From: Orrella daihaiensis
GTDB taxonomy: Bacteria; Pseudomonadota; Gammaproteobacteria; Burkholderiales; Burkholderiaceae_B
Direction of reading: 5' to 3'
DNA length: 64,000 nucleotides
Assembly (NCBI RefSeq): GCF_022811525.1
Contig: NZ_CP063982.1
Span: 1,798,001 to 1,862,000 of the forward strand
In this document: in pieces, positions 42,648 to 51,997 of the stretch
How the letters are laid out: every line of letters begins with the position of its first letter
How positions within the stretch are numbered: position 1 is the stretch's first letter
Notes under the pieces: model-generated
What the model was told of the DNA's origin: nothing
Databases searched by the model: none
The model's input: only the letters and a program-made list of their open reading frames with translations
Made by a program: the position numbers and the translations under genes

Positions 42648-44530
42648 AGTGTTTCCTTCAATTGTTGCAATGTAGACGGATCCTCGATGGTAGTCAGATC
42701 GCCTGGATCACGTCCCTCGCAAACTGCCACAATCGCCCGTCGCAACACTTTACCGGATCGTGTCTTGGGAAGTGCATTTACAAACAAAATCCTTGACGGT
42801 CGAGCGACCGCGCCTAGCTGACTGTCAACCACCTTCATGACCTCGCGCTCAAGCGCTGATTTGGCGTCATCAGACTCATACGCCTCGGGTTGCTTGAGCA
42901 CGGCAAACGCCACCGCCACCTGGCCTTTGAGCGAATCTGCCACGCCCACAACCGCGGACTCTGCCACGGCCGCGTGGGAGTTGACCGACTCCTCGATCTC
43001 GCGTGTGCCTAGCCGGTGACCAGCCACATTGATCACGTCATCGGTTCGACCCAGGATGAACCAGTAGCCATCACCATCCACCAGGCCCCAATCAAACGTT
43101 GAGTAAACCTGGCGACCCGGCACGGATGAAAAGTATGTGTCGACGAAGCGCGTGTCATCACCCCAGACCGTACTCATCGCTCCTGGTGGCAACGGCGGCA
43201 CGATGGCCACCACACCCTTCTGGTTGGCTCCCAGGTCTTGACCGGTTTGTTCATCAATCACGCGCACATCAAAGCCGTAAACCGGAAATGACGGACTACC
43301 GAACTTGGTGGGACGTGGCTCAATGCCAGGTTGGGCCGCCAGAATCGGCCACCCGGTCTCGGTCTGCCAATAGTTATCAATAATGGGCTTACCCAGCCCC
43401 TCGGAAATCCAGACTGCCGTTGGCTCATCCAGAGGTTCGCCAGCCATATACAGGGCTCGCAGGCTCGAGAGGTCATACTTTTTCAATAACGCGGGGTCTT
43501 GCTTTTTTAGTACCCGAATTGCCGTGGGTGCGGAGAACATCACGGTCACTTTGTAGTCTTGCACGAGTTGCCACAAAATCCCGCCATCTGGACGAACTGG
43601 GGTACCCTCATACAGGATGGTCGCCATGCCCGCAATCAAAGGCCCATAGACGATGTATGAGTGCCCGACTACCCAGCCGATATCACTGGTGCATAAAAAG
43701 GTTTCACCAGCCTTGCCACCGAATATGTAGTCCATTGAGCTCGCGAGCGCCACAGCATAACCACCCGTATCACGCTGCACGCCCTTGGGTTTGCCTGTAG
43801 TACCTGACGTGTAGAGCACATAGCTCGGATCGGATGACTCCATCCACTGCACTGGGACTGTCTGCCCCCAATACGCTCGACGCAGTCCATCATAATCAAC
43901 GTCGCGACCGGCTACCGGCTCAAACGCATGCAAACCGCGGTCATGAATGATGACCGATTGTGGCGGGTGTTCACAAAGCTCGATTGCCTTGTCTAACAGT
44001 GGCTTGTATGGCGTGACCTTACCGGCGCGTGAGCCAGCGTCAGCACTGAAAATCACTTTTGGCTTGGCATCATCGATTCTGCTCGCAAGATTGACCGATG
44101 CGAAACCGCCAAACACCACAGAGTGGATCGCCCCTAATCGCGCGCAAGCCAGCATCGCGAATACTGCCGATGGAATCATCGGCATGTAGATCAACACCCG
44201 GTCGCCAGGACCCACGCCTTGGGCGCGCAACATGGCGGCCGTGGCATTAACTTCGTCAAATAGTTCCCGCCGGCTATAGGTCTTTCGTTCATCGACCTCT
44301 GTGGAGACCCAGATAAGCGCAGCCTCATCGGCACCCGCGTCCAACCAGCGATCAACCGCGTTGTAACAAAGATTGGTTTTGCCGCCAACGAACCAACGGG
44401 CAAAAGGTGGATTGGTAAAGTCCAGAACCTGCTCGAATGGTGTTTCCCAATGAACCCGTTTCGCTTCTCCTTGCCAGAACTCGTCGCGTTGCTCGATTGA
44501 ACGACGATGTACGGATTCGAGGTTTGCCAT
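42644..44530 (-). CDS. prpE: Propionyl-CoA synthetase
   Basis: 628 residues, close to Acs in architecture. FARWFVGGKTNLCYNAVDRW, SVVFGGFASVNLASRIDDA, ATP loop YTSGTTGKPKGVQRDTGGY, DNYWQTETGWP, RTDDVINVAGHRLGT and LPKTRSGKVLRRA; the NLCYNAVDR and QRDTGGYAVAL segments separate PrpE from Acs. Activates propionate. GGAGA before the ATG. First gene of the operon, divergent from the NlpC/P60 gene. Confidence 0.95.
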   Translation of the reverse strand: MANLESVHRRSIEQRDEFWQGEAKRVHWETPFEQVLDFTNPPFARWFVGGKTNLCYNAVDRWLDAGADEAALIWVSTEVDERKTYSRRELFDEVNATAAMLRAQGVGPGDRVLIYMPMIPSAVFAMLACARLGAIHSVVFGGFASVNLASRIDDAKPKVIFSADAGSRAGKVTPYKPLLDKAIELCEHPPQSVIIHDRGLHAFEPVAGRDVDYDGLRRAYWGQTVPVQWMESSDPSYVLYTSGTTGKPKGVQRDTGGYAVALASSMDYIFGGKAGETFLCTSDIGWVVGHSYIVYGPLIAGMATILYEGTPVRPDGGILWQLVQDYKVTVMFSAPTAIRVLKKQDPALLKKYDLSSLRALYMAGEPLDEPTAVWISEGLGKPIIDNYWQTETGWPILAAQPGIEPRPTKFGSPSFPVYGFDVRVIDEQTGQDLGANQKGVVAIVPPLPPGAMSTVWGDDTRFVDTYFSSVPGRQVYSTFDWGLVDGDGYWFILGRTDDVINVAGHRLGTREIEESVNSHAAVAESAVVGVADSLKGQVAVAFAVLKQPEAYESDDAKSALEREVMKVVDSQLGAVARPSRILFVNALPKTRSGKVLRRAIVAVCEGRDPGDLTTIEDPSTLQQLKETL

Positions 44531-44714
44531 CGCAAGTCTCCAGATATTGTGTTGTCGTGACTATGTTGTCATTTGGTAACTATATTGCCCCACTAATCTT
44601 TCGTGAGACTTGCGCAATGCAAAAAATCAGGCTGCTTTTTACACACAACGCTGTACAATCAAGCACTTAGGAAACAGGCTGGCGCGCAAGCTTAGTGGCT
44701 GCACCCACATATTG

Positions 44715-45332
44715 ATGGCTACACTCAAAAACAAAGCACCAACACTTCGATCGGTAACTACTCTGTACAAGCCCCGCGTTGCGCTTGGGATGCTGACTGT
44801 ATCGTTGTTTGCGCTGGCTGGTTGCGCAAGCGCGCCTGATGACAAAAGTGCCTGGCTAGACCCTCAAGGAAGCCGCAACGCCAAGATCGATATCGATGCC
44901 CTTGATCCAGTGACAGCCATCGCAGCAGCCCAGCATCCGCTAACTCGCCAAGCCCTCACCCACCTGGGAATCAGGTATCGCTACGGTGGCGATGCACCGG
45001 ACGAGGGATTTGATTGCAGCGGTCTGATTTACTACTCCGCTCAGACGTCGCTTGGACTGAGGCTGCCGCGACGCTCCGCCGACCTGGCGCGCATCGGTCA
45101 GAAAGTCGGTCGCCAGGAACTTGCCATCGGGGACCTGGTTTTTTTCAACACCCTCGGTAGGCGATACTCACACGTTGGAATCTATCTGGGCAACGAGCTG
45201 TTCGTGCATGCACCCTCTTCGGGGGGGCAAGTTCGAGTGGAGAACATGACCAAGCGTTACTGGGCTCAGCGCTACAACGGTGCTCGTCGAATTGATCCGG
45301 TTCTGGTGGCTGACCGACTAGCCAGCCAGTAA
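44715..45332 (+). CDS. NlpC/P60 family lipoprotein, probable murein endopeptidase
   Basis: About 205 residues from ATG 44715. Signal peptide with lipobox LAGC (C37), then NlpC/P60 papain-like domain with C101 (FDCSGL), H153 (YSHVGIYLG) and H165 (FVHAPSSGG). Likely cuts the stem peptide of peptidoglycan at the outer membrane (Spr/MepS-like). The frame opens further upstream at 44610, but that part shows no signal-peptide logic. A TACAAT at 44654-44659 may be its -10 box. Confidence 0.92.
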   Translation: MATLKNKAPTLRSVTTLYKPRVALGMLTVSLFALAGCASAPDDKSAWLDPQGSRNAKIDIDALDPVTAIAAAQHPLTRQALTHLGIRYRYGGDAPDEGFDCSGLIYYSAQTSLGLRLPRRSADLARIGQKVGRQELAIGDLVFFNTLGRRYSHVGIYLGNELFVHAPSSGGQVRVENMTKRYWAQRYNGARRIDPVLVADRLASQ

Positions 45333-45342
45333 TCGACCCCCA

Positions 45343-45705
45343 CTAACGTCGACGTTTCGGACACTGCTTGCAGATGTCCTTGGCGGGCTCTAACCGAGCA
45401 CATAATCCGGACTGCTCCAGTGCCTGCTGCATCGCACACACCGACCGGCGACATGCCATCACTCGCGCCCCGGATCGCTGTGCGGCCTGGCGAAATGATT
45501 TCATGACGTTGTGTCCCAAGAAATCCGTCAGCAAAATCACCAATTCGGTTCCACTTGGCAGCTGTAACGTACGACGCTGGTGTGCTGGATCACGACCACT
45601 GACATGATGGATGATTCGAATATTGTGCGTACCCAGCAAATCTGGAATATTGCCTAGACGGTCAGCGCCGACGATTACGGCGTTTACAGTAGCAGCGATG
45701 GACAT
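45343..45705 (-). CDS. DUF2325 domain protein
   Basis: 120 residues from ATG 45705. N-terminal AVIVGADRLGNIPDLLGTHNIRIIHHVSGR and LVILLTDFLGHNVM match DUF2325, a small Rossmann-like domain of unknown role. The C-terminal third is cysteine rich: C85, C90, C102, C112, C115, ending CKQCPKRRR, which suggests metal or redox binding. A Fur-box-like site lies 27-45 bases upstream of the start, so iron control is likely. Convergent with the NlpC/P60 gene. Confidence 0.85.
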   Translation of the reverse strand: MSIAATVNAVIVGADRLGNIPDLLGTHNIRIIHHVSGRDPAHQRRTLQLPSGTELVILLTDFLGHNVMKSFRQAAQRSGARVMACRRSVCAMQQALEQSGLCARLEPAKDICKQCPKRRR

Positions 45706-45731
45706 ATTGAATACCTGTGTTGTGTAGATAT

Positions 45732-45750
45732 TCAAATGATAATCGTTCTC
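45732..45750. promoter_or_regulatory. Fur-box-like site upstream of the DUF2325 gene
   Basis: AAATGATAATCGTTCTC within 45732-45750 matches the 19-base Fur consensus (GATAATGATAATCATTATC) at 14 of 19 positions by eye, with the core TGATAATC intact and near dyad symmetry. Position fits repression of the minus-strand gene starting at 45705. Confidence 0.65.
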
Positions 45751-45813
45751 ATTCCTATTTCAAGTGGCTGTCGCTGAATTTTCTATTGAAATTTCCTAAC
45801 CAAAATTCAACTG

Positions 45814-46752
45814 CTATAGCTTTGGCTTTAAAAGTGCTGTGATTTCGGCTGGCTTAAGGTCCGGCGCCAGCATGCCGATGAAGGTGTAAACATAGTCCCT
45901 TAGGAACTCACCGGCTCTGACGGCAACCCGAGACGTCTGCTTGCCGAACAAGTGCCCCACGGGAATGCTGACAAGGTTTTTGTCCTGCTCGCTGTCATAG
46001 GCCATGGCAGCGATAATCCCGATCCCAAGACCCACATCAACGTAGGTTTTGATGACGTCCGCATCAATGGCCGCAAGAACAATATCAGGCTGCAAACCGG
46101 CCGAGCCAAATGCATCATCAATATTGCGCCTGCCGGAGAATGCAAGGTCATAAGTAACAATTGGATATTGCGCCAAATCTGCCAGCGTTACTTGCCCATT
46201 TTTTTTAAAGCTTTTGGTCAGTGGGTGCTCCGGACGGCAAACCACTGCATGTTCCCAACGATAGCAAGGCACGCTGGCAAGGCCTGGGGTCTGGGCTAGC
46301 GATTCGGTAGCAATGGCCAAATCTGCCTCCCCCTGAAGCACCATGTCTGCCAACTGGGTAGGACTGCCCTCCGCAAGAGCGAGCCTGACTTTCGGGAATC
46401 GCGCTCGAAACGCAGGAATGACCGATGGCAAAGCATAGCGGGCCTGAGTGTGGGTGCAAGCAATCACCAAACTACCCTGGTCACGCTTAGCGTATTCATC
46501 ACTGACTCTTTTTAAGTTTTCAATTTCACGATTGATACGGTCAACCACCTGCGCAACCGCCTGCCCTGGCTTGGTCAAGCCTTTAATGCGTTTGCCGTGG
46601 CGTTCAAATATCTGAACGCCAAGCTCTTGCTCAAACTCCATGATGGCTTTTGAGACGCCTGGCTGCGAGGTGTAGAGCGCCTTTGAAGCTTCGGTCAGAT
46701 TGAAATTACGGCGTATGGTTTCGCGCACAAATCGAAATTGTTGAAGGTTCAT
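45814..46752 (-). CDS. cysB: LysR-type regulator CysB/Cbl
   Basis: 312 residues from ATG 46752. N-terminal winged helix: MNLQQFRFVRETIRRNFNLTEAS (as NLQQFRFVRETIRRN) and YTSQPGVSKAIMEFEQELG; ERHGKRIKGLT is typical of CysB. The effector domain has the conserved TTHTQARY-like CTHTQARYALP and the SPTQLADMVLQGEADLAIATE region that binds acetylserine or sulfate. Controls sulfur assimilation. Upstream 33 codons of open frame are not conserved. Terminal stop 63 bases from the Fur-box-like site of the neighbouring gene. Confidence 0.93.
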   Translation of the reverse strand: MNLQQFRFVRETIRRNFNLTEASKALYTSQPGVSKAIMEFEQELGVQIFERHGKRIKGLTKPGQAVAQVVDRINREIENLKRVSDEYAKRDQGSLVIACTHTQARYALPSVIPAFRARFPKVRLALAEGSPTQLADMVLQGEADLAIATESLAQTPGLASVPCYRWEHAVVCRPEHPLTKSFKKNGQVTLADLAQYPIVTYDLAFSGRRNIDDAFGSAGLQPDIVLAAIDADVIKTYVDVGLGIGIIAAMAYDSEQDKNLVSIPVGHLFGKQTSRVAVRAGEFLRDYVYTFIGMLAPDLKPAEITALLKPKL

Positions 46753-46931
46753 GTCGTGCTCTGTTGTATTGAAGACTCGAATTTGAACGGTGAGCAGGAA
46801 CTCACTCACGCGGGGTTTATTGACGCCGTATCGCGGCGGCAAACTCCGCATTGTAAGTTATATTGAATCGATTGTAAATAACTATTTATTATTTTGATAG
46901 ATACCACCAGTGCGACAAAGTCACGGCAGGC

Positions 46932-48047
46932 TCAAGCAGGTGCAACACTCGGAGCAAGCGGCTTGCGCATTCGCAAGCGCCACCAGAACAAACCAGCTGT
47001 CAATGCAAGAAACAAGCCATGCACCAACCAGACGCCCATACCAAACGGCAAGATTTTGTTGTTAATCCAACCGTGAGATGCGTTGATCAGGTTCATGTAC
47101 AGCAATGCGACCAGACCAGCAACCAACAAATCAAAAGACCGTCCCACTCTGGGATTGACTGCCCCGAGCGGTATCGCTAAAAGCGCCAGGTTGATGGTTG
47201 CAATGGGGATGGCCAGACGCCACATCAGCTGACCATCTGAATGTGATGCATCGTCTTCTAGCAACATCAACGTGGGTCTGGCCTTGCGGTTATCCAGCGC
47301 GCGCGCACGCGCCTGTGCCAAGGTCTCGTTGGCATTGGGCGTTTCCAATCGAAATGCAAACTCCTCAAAGTCAGTGATACGCGTCTCGCCTTGTCCCGGT
47401 TTCATCTCATAGCGAGTACCGTCAACTAGCACCAGGAATCGATCACCGTTTGCAGCCACCTCCGTCCTAGCCGACTGCGCATTTACAACCGCATGCCAAT
47501 CCGGTGTTGTGATGCGGGCAAAGACCTCTCCCAGCTCGTTTGGGTTGGTCTCTGATGGCTCAACGAACACGACCCGATTGCCACGGTCTAACTCGAGGAA
47601 ATCACCCGAGGTAATCTGTGAAATTTCAGAACGCAAATCGAATCTGGCCCGGTAGTCTTCGATTTGACGATGGGACCAGGGTGAAGCAAACAAGGTCAAG
47701 GCACCAACGGCGACGCTCACCGGGATTGCCAGTCGCAAAGCCGGCGCTATCCAATCTGTTAATGACAAGCCACTGGCAAACCAGACCACCATTTCTGAGT
47801 CCCGATAACTACGCGAAACCGTGGTGAGTATTCCAATAAACAACGACAAAGCCATGATCGTAGGCAATGCCGCAATCGTGGTTAAAGCCGCCAAGCCGAT
47901 AACAACGTCGGCGCCGATAATGCCTTTGGCAGCCTGCCCGATGAGCCTGACCAACACGACGCTGAGCCAAACCACCACGAGCGTGGACATCACCACACTG
48001 GCGTTGCTCGAAACTTCGGCGGCCACAGCCCGTTTAAATAGAGACAT
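46932..48047 (-). CDS. lptF: LPS export ABC transporter permease LptF
   Basis: 371 residues, six membrane segments in the YjgP/YjgQ pattern: three near the N-terminus (SLFKRAVAAEVSSNASVV, LAALTTIAALPTIMAL), a periplasmic beta-jellyroll (about 130-260), and three at the C-terminus (IPLGAVNPRVGRSFDLLVAG, NKILPFGMGVWLVHG). Moves LPS from the inner membrane with LptB and LptG. Divergent from pepA. The usual partner lptG is not adjacent in this window; cysB follows instead. Confidence 0.94.
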   Translation of the reverse strand: MSLFKRAVAAEVSSNASVVMSTLVVVWLSVVLVRLIGQAAKGIIGADVVIGLAALTTIAALPTIMALSLFIGILTTVSRSYRDSEMVVWFASGLSLTDWIAPALRLAIPVSVAVGALTLFASPWSHRQIEDYRARFDLRSEISQITSGDFLELDRGNRVVFVEPSETNPNELGEVFARITTPDWHAVVNAQSARTEVAANGDRFLVLVDGTRYEMKPGQGETRITDFEEFAFRLETPNANETLAQARARALDNRKARPTLMLLEDDASHSDGQLMWRLAIPIATINLALLAIPLGAVNPRVGRSFDLLVAGLVALLYMNLINASHGWINNKILPFGMGVWLVHGLFLALTAGLFWWRLRMRKPLAPSVAPA

Positions 48048-48122
48048 GCGAGGTTCAAATGCGCCATAATGCCAACTGAAAACTGATCAGTTATCTGGCA
48101 ACGCAACTAGAGAGTGAATCAC

Positions 48123-49640
48123 ATGGAATTTAGCACACAGAGCACTTCAGCCTACCACCAGATCAAGACTGCCGCGCTGGCCGTTGGGGTATTTGCCGAC
48201 GGCGAATTATCGGCTGCAGCAGACGTGCTCAACCGGGCCGGCGATCACGCACTGAAATCTGTGGTGGGCCAGGATTTTTTGGGACGCGTCGGTGAAGTAC
48301 TGGTTTTGCGTAACATCGCGGGGGTGCGTGCAGAACGTGTCATGTTGGTTGGTTTGGGCAAGCAAAGTGATTACGGCCTAAAGGCATTCAAGAAAGCCGA
48401 AACCGCTTTCGCCAGGCAATGCGTGGCTCTACGTCTTACCCAGGCTACCTCGGCTTTGGCAACGATCCCCTGCCCCAAAGCTGACGCACGCCAATTGGCG
48501 CGACTGAGTGCCCAGGCAGTCAGTTCGGAAACGTACCATTATGACCAGACCATGGGTAAGCCTGACCCGAAATTGCGGCCCAAGCTAAAAAAATACAGTC
48601 TGCTGGCCAACCGGGCTGACGCTAAACCTATCCAAATCGGGTTGAACGAAGGTGCAGCGCTCGGTGAAGGCATGGCGTTGACCCGAACGTTAGGCAACTT
48701 GCCCGGCAACATCTGCACCCCGACTTATCTAGGCAACCAAGCCAAGGCACTCGGACGGCAGTTCAAATCGATCAAAGTCTCTGTGTTGGAGAAAAAACAG
48801 ATTGAAGCCTTGGGCATGGGTTCATTCCTGTCGGTTGCTAAAGGCTCCAGTGAAGCACCCCGTTTCATCGTCATGCACTACAAGGGCAAAGCATCACAAA
48901 AGACCAAATCCGACGGTCCGATCGTTCTGGTTGGCAAGGGGATCACATTTGATACCGGTGGAATTTCAATCAAGCCAGCGGCCACCATGGACGAGATGAA
49001 ATTTGACATGTGCGGTGCGGCCTCGGTGTTCGGTACCATGCTCTCCATTGCCAAGCTCCAATGGCCTGGCGAACTCGTGGGCTTGATCCCAACCTGCGAG
49101 AACATGCCTAGCGGTACTGCGACCAAGCCCGGGGATGTGGTCAAGAGCATGTCGGGACAAACCATCGAAGTACTGAATACGGATGCCGAAGGCCGTCTTA
49201 TCCTGTGTGATGCGCTGACCTACGCCGAACGGTACAAGCCATCGGCCGTTATCGATATCGCCACCCTCACAGGTGCTTGCATTGTGGCGCTTGGCACTGT
49301 GAACTCGGGCCTTTTCTCACCGGATGATGAGTTGGCTCAAGAGTTGCTAAGTGCAGGCAAGCGAGCTCTTGATCCAGCGTGGCGCATGCCGGTCGAGGAC
49401 GAGTATCAAGACTTTCTCAAATCAAACTTTGCTGACATGGCCAACATTGGTAACGCCGGACCCAAGGCCGGTGCAGTAACAGCAGCATGTTTCCTGGCTC
49501 GATTTGCCAAAGCTTATCGCTGGGCACACCTGGATATTGCAGGCACCTCCTGGCTAAGCGGCGCCCAAAAAGGTGCCTCGGGTCGACCAGTGCCTTTGTT
49601 GGTTGAGTACCTTTTACGTCAGGGCAGTCACAATGCGTGA
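48123..49640 (+). CDS. pepA: Leucyl aminopeptidase (M17)
   Basis: 505 residues from ATG 48123 (a GTG nine bases upstream is also possible). Dinuclear zinc site in VGKGITFDTGGISIKPA, MKFDMCGAASV, and the signature NTDAEGRLIL, which holds K, D and E ligands. Removes N-terminal residues from peptides; some homologues also bind DNA. N-terminal domain about 1-170. Followed by holC 21 bases on, the usual pairing. Confidence 0.97.
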   Translation: MEFSTQSTSAYHQIKTAALAVGVFADGELSAAADVLNRAGDHALKSVVGQDFLGRVGEVLVLRNIAGVRAERVMLVGLGKQSDYGLKAFKKAETAFARQCVALRLTQATSALATIPCPKADARQLARLSAQAVSSETYHYDQTMGKPDPKLRPKLKKYSLLANRADAKPIQIGLNEGAALGEGMALTRTLGNLPGNICTPTYLGNQAKALGRQFKSIKVSVLEKKQIEALGMGSFLSVAKGSSEAPRFIVMHYKGKASQKTKSDGPIVLVGKGITFDTGGISIKPAATMDEMKFDMCGAASVFGTMLSIAKLQWPGELVGLIPTCENMPSGTATKPGDVVKSMSGQTIEVLNTDAEGRLILCDALTYAERYKPSAVIDIATLTGACIVALGTVNSGLFSPDDELAQELLSAGKRALDPAWRMPVEDEYQDFLKSNFADMANIGNAGPKAGAVTAACFLARFAKAYRWAHLDIAGTSWLSGAQKGASGRPVPLLVEYLLRQGSHNA

Positions 49641-49661
49641 CGTTGCACAAAGTGACCAGCA

Positions 49662-50117
49662 ATGACCGTAACCCGGGTTGATTTCGCATTTGACGCTGAT
49701 GCTCGAGTGTTGCAAGCTGCGCGCAGCACCTTGCGTCATGTCGCCCGGGGCGCCCGTTTATTTATTTACTGTGATGACCCTGATCGGACGGCTCAAATGG
49801 ATCAGGCGCTTTGGGTGGTCGAGGACATTGCCTTCGTGCCGCACGAGCGCCTGATTAACGAACAGAATGAAACCGTACCCGTATTTCTGGTTGATCAAGC
49901 TGCTTGGCCGTTGGTAGCCAATCGAGTAAACCAGACGGATTGGCTACTGAATCTGGACGACCAATGCCCGCCCGAGCCCACTTTATTTACTCGAGTGCTT
50001 GAAGTCGTTACCCGCGATGACGCAGATCGTCAACAGGCACGCCAACGCTGGCGGCAGTATCAAGCCATGGGGCTCGATGTACATGCCCATCAGCTAAGCG
50101 AGCAAGCTGGCAGGTAG
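49662..50117 (+). CDS. holC: DNA polymerase III subunit chi
   Basis: 151 residues: RVDFAFDADARVLQAARSTLRH, RLFIYCDDPDRTAQMDQALWVVED (as LFIYCDDPDRTAQMDQALW) and FVPHERL and PVFLVDQ fit HolC. Links the clamp loader to SSB. Has a somewhat basic C-terminal tail. Follows pepA closely. Confidence 0.93.
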   Translation: MTVTRVDFAFDADARVLQAARSTLRHVARGARLFIYCDDPDRTAQMDQALWVVEDIAFVPHERLINEQNETVPVFLVDQAAWPLVANRVNQTDWLLNLDDQCPPEPTLFTRVLEVVTRDDADRQQARQRWRQYQAMGLDVHAHQLSEQAGR

Positions 50118-50275
50118 CTTGGGAGACGCAGGTAAAAACCTGACGCTTTGTCGGGATTTGTGGTTTGAATTCAAGGAACTATCGGTTACCCTATCGGTCA
50201 GATGGTTAAGCAAAGCGTGGGTTTGCTCTGCAAAGCATCGGTGAGTCAAGCCTTGAATCTTTTTTGGAGTGTTCA

Positions 50276-50980
50276 ATGAACGATTTTCGTCCCTCTCTGT
50301 CACGCGGTTACGCTGGCACCGCAGGCCAGCAGGTAGCACGCAACCAGGTGCTCAAAAACACCTATTGGCTACTGGCGATTTCGCTCATCCCCACGGTCGC
50401 CGGGGCAGCGATTGGCTTATTCACTGGCTTGAACCAGGTCATGAACGCGAGCCCCATGTTAAGTGTCATCGTTTTTCTGGGTGGCGCATTTGGTTTGATG
50501 TTTGCCATTGAAAAAAACAAAAACAGCTCGCTCGGCGTAGGACTGTTGTTGCTCTTTACGTTCTTTATGGGCGTGATGCTTTCTAGACTGCTGGGTTTTG
50601 TGTTCGGCATGGGCAATGGTGCCCAATTGGTCATGCTAGCTTTTGGTGGCACGGCGGCAGTGTTTGCCACCATGGCGACATTAGCGACTACGATAAAACG
50701 TGATCTTTCGGGAATGCAGCGCTTTTTGTTTATCGGCGCAGTGATTATTCTGGTCGCCGCGTTGGCTAACATGTTCTTTCAGATCCCTGCACTGATGCTC
50801 ACCATATCTGTGCTGGCCATCGGTATATTTTCCGCTTTTATGCTCGTAGACCTGCAGCGGGTGGTCAATGGCGGTGAAACCAATTACGTTAGTGCAACGC
50901 TCGCCATCTATCTCGATGTCTACAACGTATTTTCCAACCTCTTAATGCTGCTAGGTATCTTTGGCGGAGATCGCGAGTAG
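50276..50980 (+). CDS. Bax inhibitor-1/YccA family membrane protein
   Basis: 234 residues with about seven hydrophobic segments. QVLKNTYWLLAISLIPTVAGA (as NTYWLLAISLIPT) opens segment 1; SAFMLVDLQRVVNGGETNYVSATLAIYLDVYNVF is the BI-1 signature (D-Q and LDVYN). Members leak Ca2+ or interact with FtsH in E. coli; role here unknown. ATG 50276 follows TGGAG at good spacing. Terminator at 51008-51039. Confidence 0.95.
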   Translation: MNDFRPSLSRGYAGTAGQQVARNQVLKNTYWLLAISLIPTVAGAAIGLFTGLNQVMNASPMLSVIVFLGGAFGLMFAIEKNKNSSLGVGLLLLFTFFMGVMLSRLLGFVFGMGNGAQLVMLAFGGTAAVFATMATLATTIKRDLSGMQRFLFIGAVIILVAALANMFFQIPALMLTISVLAIGIFSAFMLVDLQRVVNGGETNYVSATLAIYLDVYNVFSNLLMLLGIFGGDRE

Positions 50981-51007
50981 TCCAGTCTCCTGCAGATGTC
51001 TCGTAAG

Positions 51008-51039
51008 GCCCACCCAAGCTGTTCGGTGGGCTTTTTTTT
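51008..51039 (+). terminator. Rho-independent terminator after the BI-1 gene
   Basis: GCCCACC (51008-51014) pairs with GGTGGGC (51025-51031), loop of 10, followed by eight T (51032-51039). On minus the hairpin lacks a T tail. Confidence 0.92.
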
Positions 51040-51070
51040 GGTGACGGCAGGCCAAGGCGGTTCTCGCCGA

Positions 51071-51796
51071 CTAGTTGCCGGCTAGGCCAACAGACAAACC
51101 ACCACAAACATAGATCACTTGCCCAGTGGTGTACCCACCCAGAGGATGCATCAGGGTACTCACGAGATGAGCAATTTCTTTGGGCTCGCCCACTCGTCCC
51201 ATCGGCACAGCAGCCTTCAGACGCTTGGTCTGTTCCGAATCGGGCGGGTTGGCAGCTAGAAACAGTTCAGTCGCAATCGCACCCGGCGCGATGGCATTGA
51301 CTGTCACGCCGAATTGGGCCAACTCCAGGGCCCAGGTTCGTGTCATGCCCACAATGCCGGCCTTGGTTGCGCTATAGACTGTGCGACCAACCTTGCCTAG
51401 CGCAGCCCGACTGCCGATATTAATCACACGACCGTACCGGGATGCCTTCATCGCCGGGATAAGGGCTTGCGTAAGCAGCATGGGTGCCAACAAGTTCAGA
51501 TTGACCATTTTATCGACTTGTTCTGGTGTGACATCCTCCAGGGCCGCAACCTCAATCATGCCGGCATTATTGACCAAGTGCACGATCTCACGCTTGCCCC
51601 GCCAGTGTTCGATAGCCTGTCGAGTCGCATCTGGGCTCATGAGATCAACAGACTCAAAGGTCTCACCAGCCATCATCTGTTCTGGTGGTGTGCGACTAAA
51701 GTTGAGCACCATGAACCCATCGGCCAGTAAACGCTCAACAATCGCGCGGCCAATACCTCGACTGCCACCCGTGACCAAGGCTAAAGATTTTTCCAT
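51071..51796 (-). CDS. SDR-family NAD(P)-dependent oxidoreductase, FabG-like
   Basis: 241 residues from ATG 51796 (GGAG nine bases upstream). Cofactor motif TGGSRGIG (9-16), NNAG, catalytic S129, Y141 and K145 in IGSRAALG and YSATKAG, and an end segment GGYTGQ-like GGYTTGQVIYVCGG. Reduces 3-oxoacyl or similar keto groups (FabG, PhaB) or acts on a ring intermediate. Diverges from the cyclase cluster across 200 bases, so it may belong to the same pathway. Confidence 0.9.
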   Translation of the reverse strand: MEKSLALVTGGSRGIGRAIVERLLADGFMVLNFSRTPPEQMMAGETFESVDLMSPDATRQAIEHWRGKREIVHLVNNAGMIEVAALEDVTPEQVDKMVNLNLLAPMLLTQALIPAMKASRYGRVINIGSRAALGKVGRTVYSATKAGIVGMTRTWALELAQFGVTVNAIAPGAIATELFLAANPPDSEQTKRLKAAVPMGRVGEPKEIAHLVSTLMHPLGGYTTGQVIYVCGGLSVGLAGN

Positions 51797-51882
51797 GACT
51801 GGTGTCTCCATATTGTTACCGTCGATCTTACATGGATGGCGCGCAATAAAGCGTTCCAAATCGCACGCGCTCCACCTAAAAA

Positions 51883-51910
51883 ATGACCCTGCCAGATCCT
51901 TCCATACAAT
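51883..51910 (+). promoter_or_regulatory. Possible promoter of the cyclase-ligase-dehydrogenase operon
   Basis: ATGACC (51883-51888), 16-base spacer, TACAAT (51905-51910). It lies about 88 bases before the cyclase ATG in a 200-base divergent region. No obvious operator is seen. Confidence 0.4.
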
Positions 51911-51997
51911 AAGCCTGCTCACCCCGCCTACTGTTGTAAGATCAAGCGCAAACGAACAACAGACGGCACAATTGCCGCTAACTGGGGGCACAAGATC

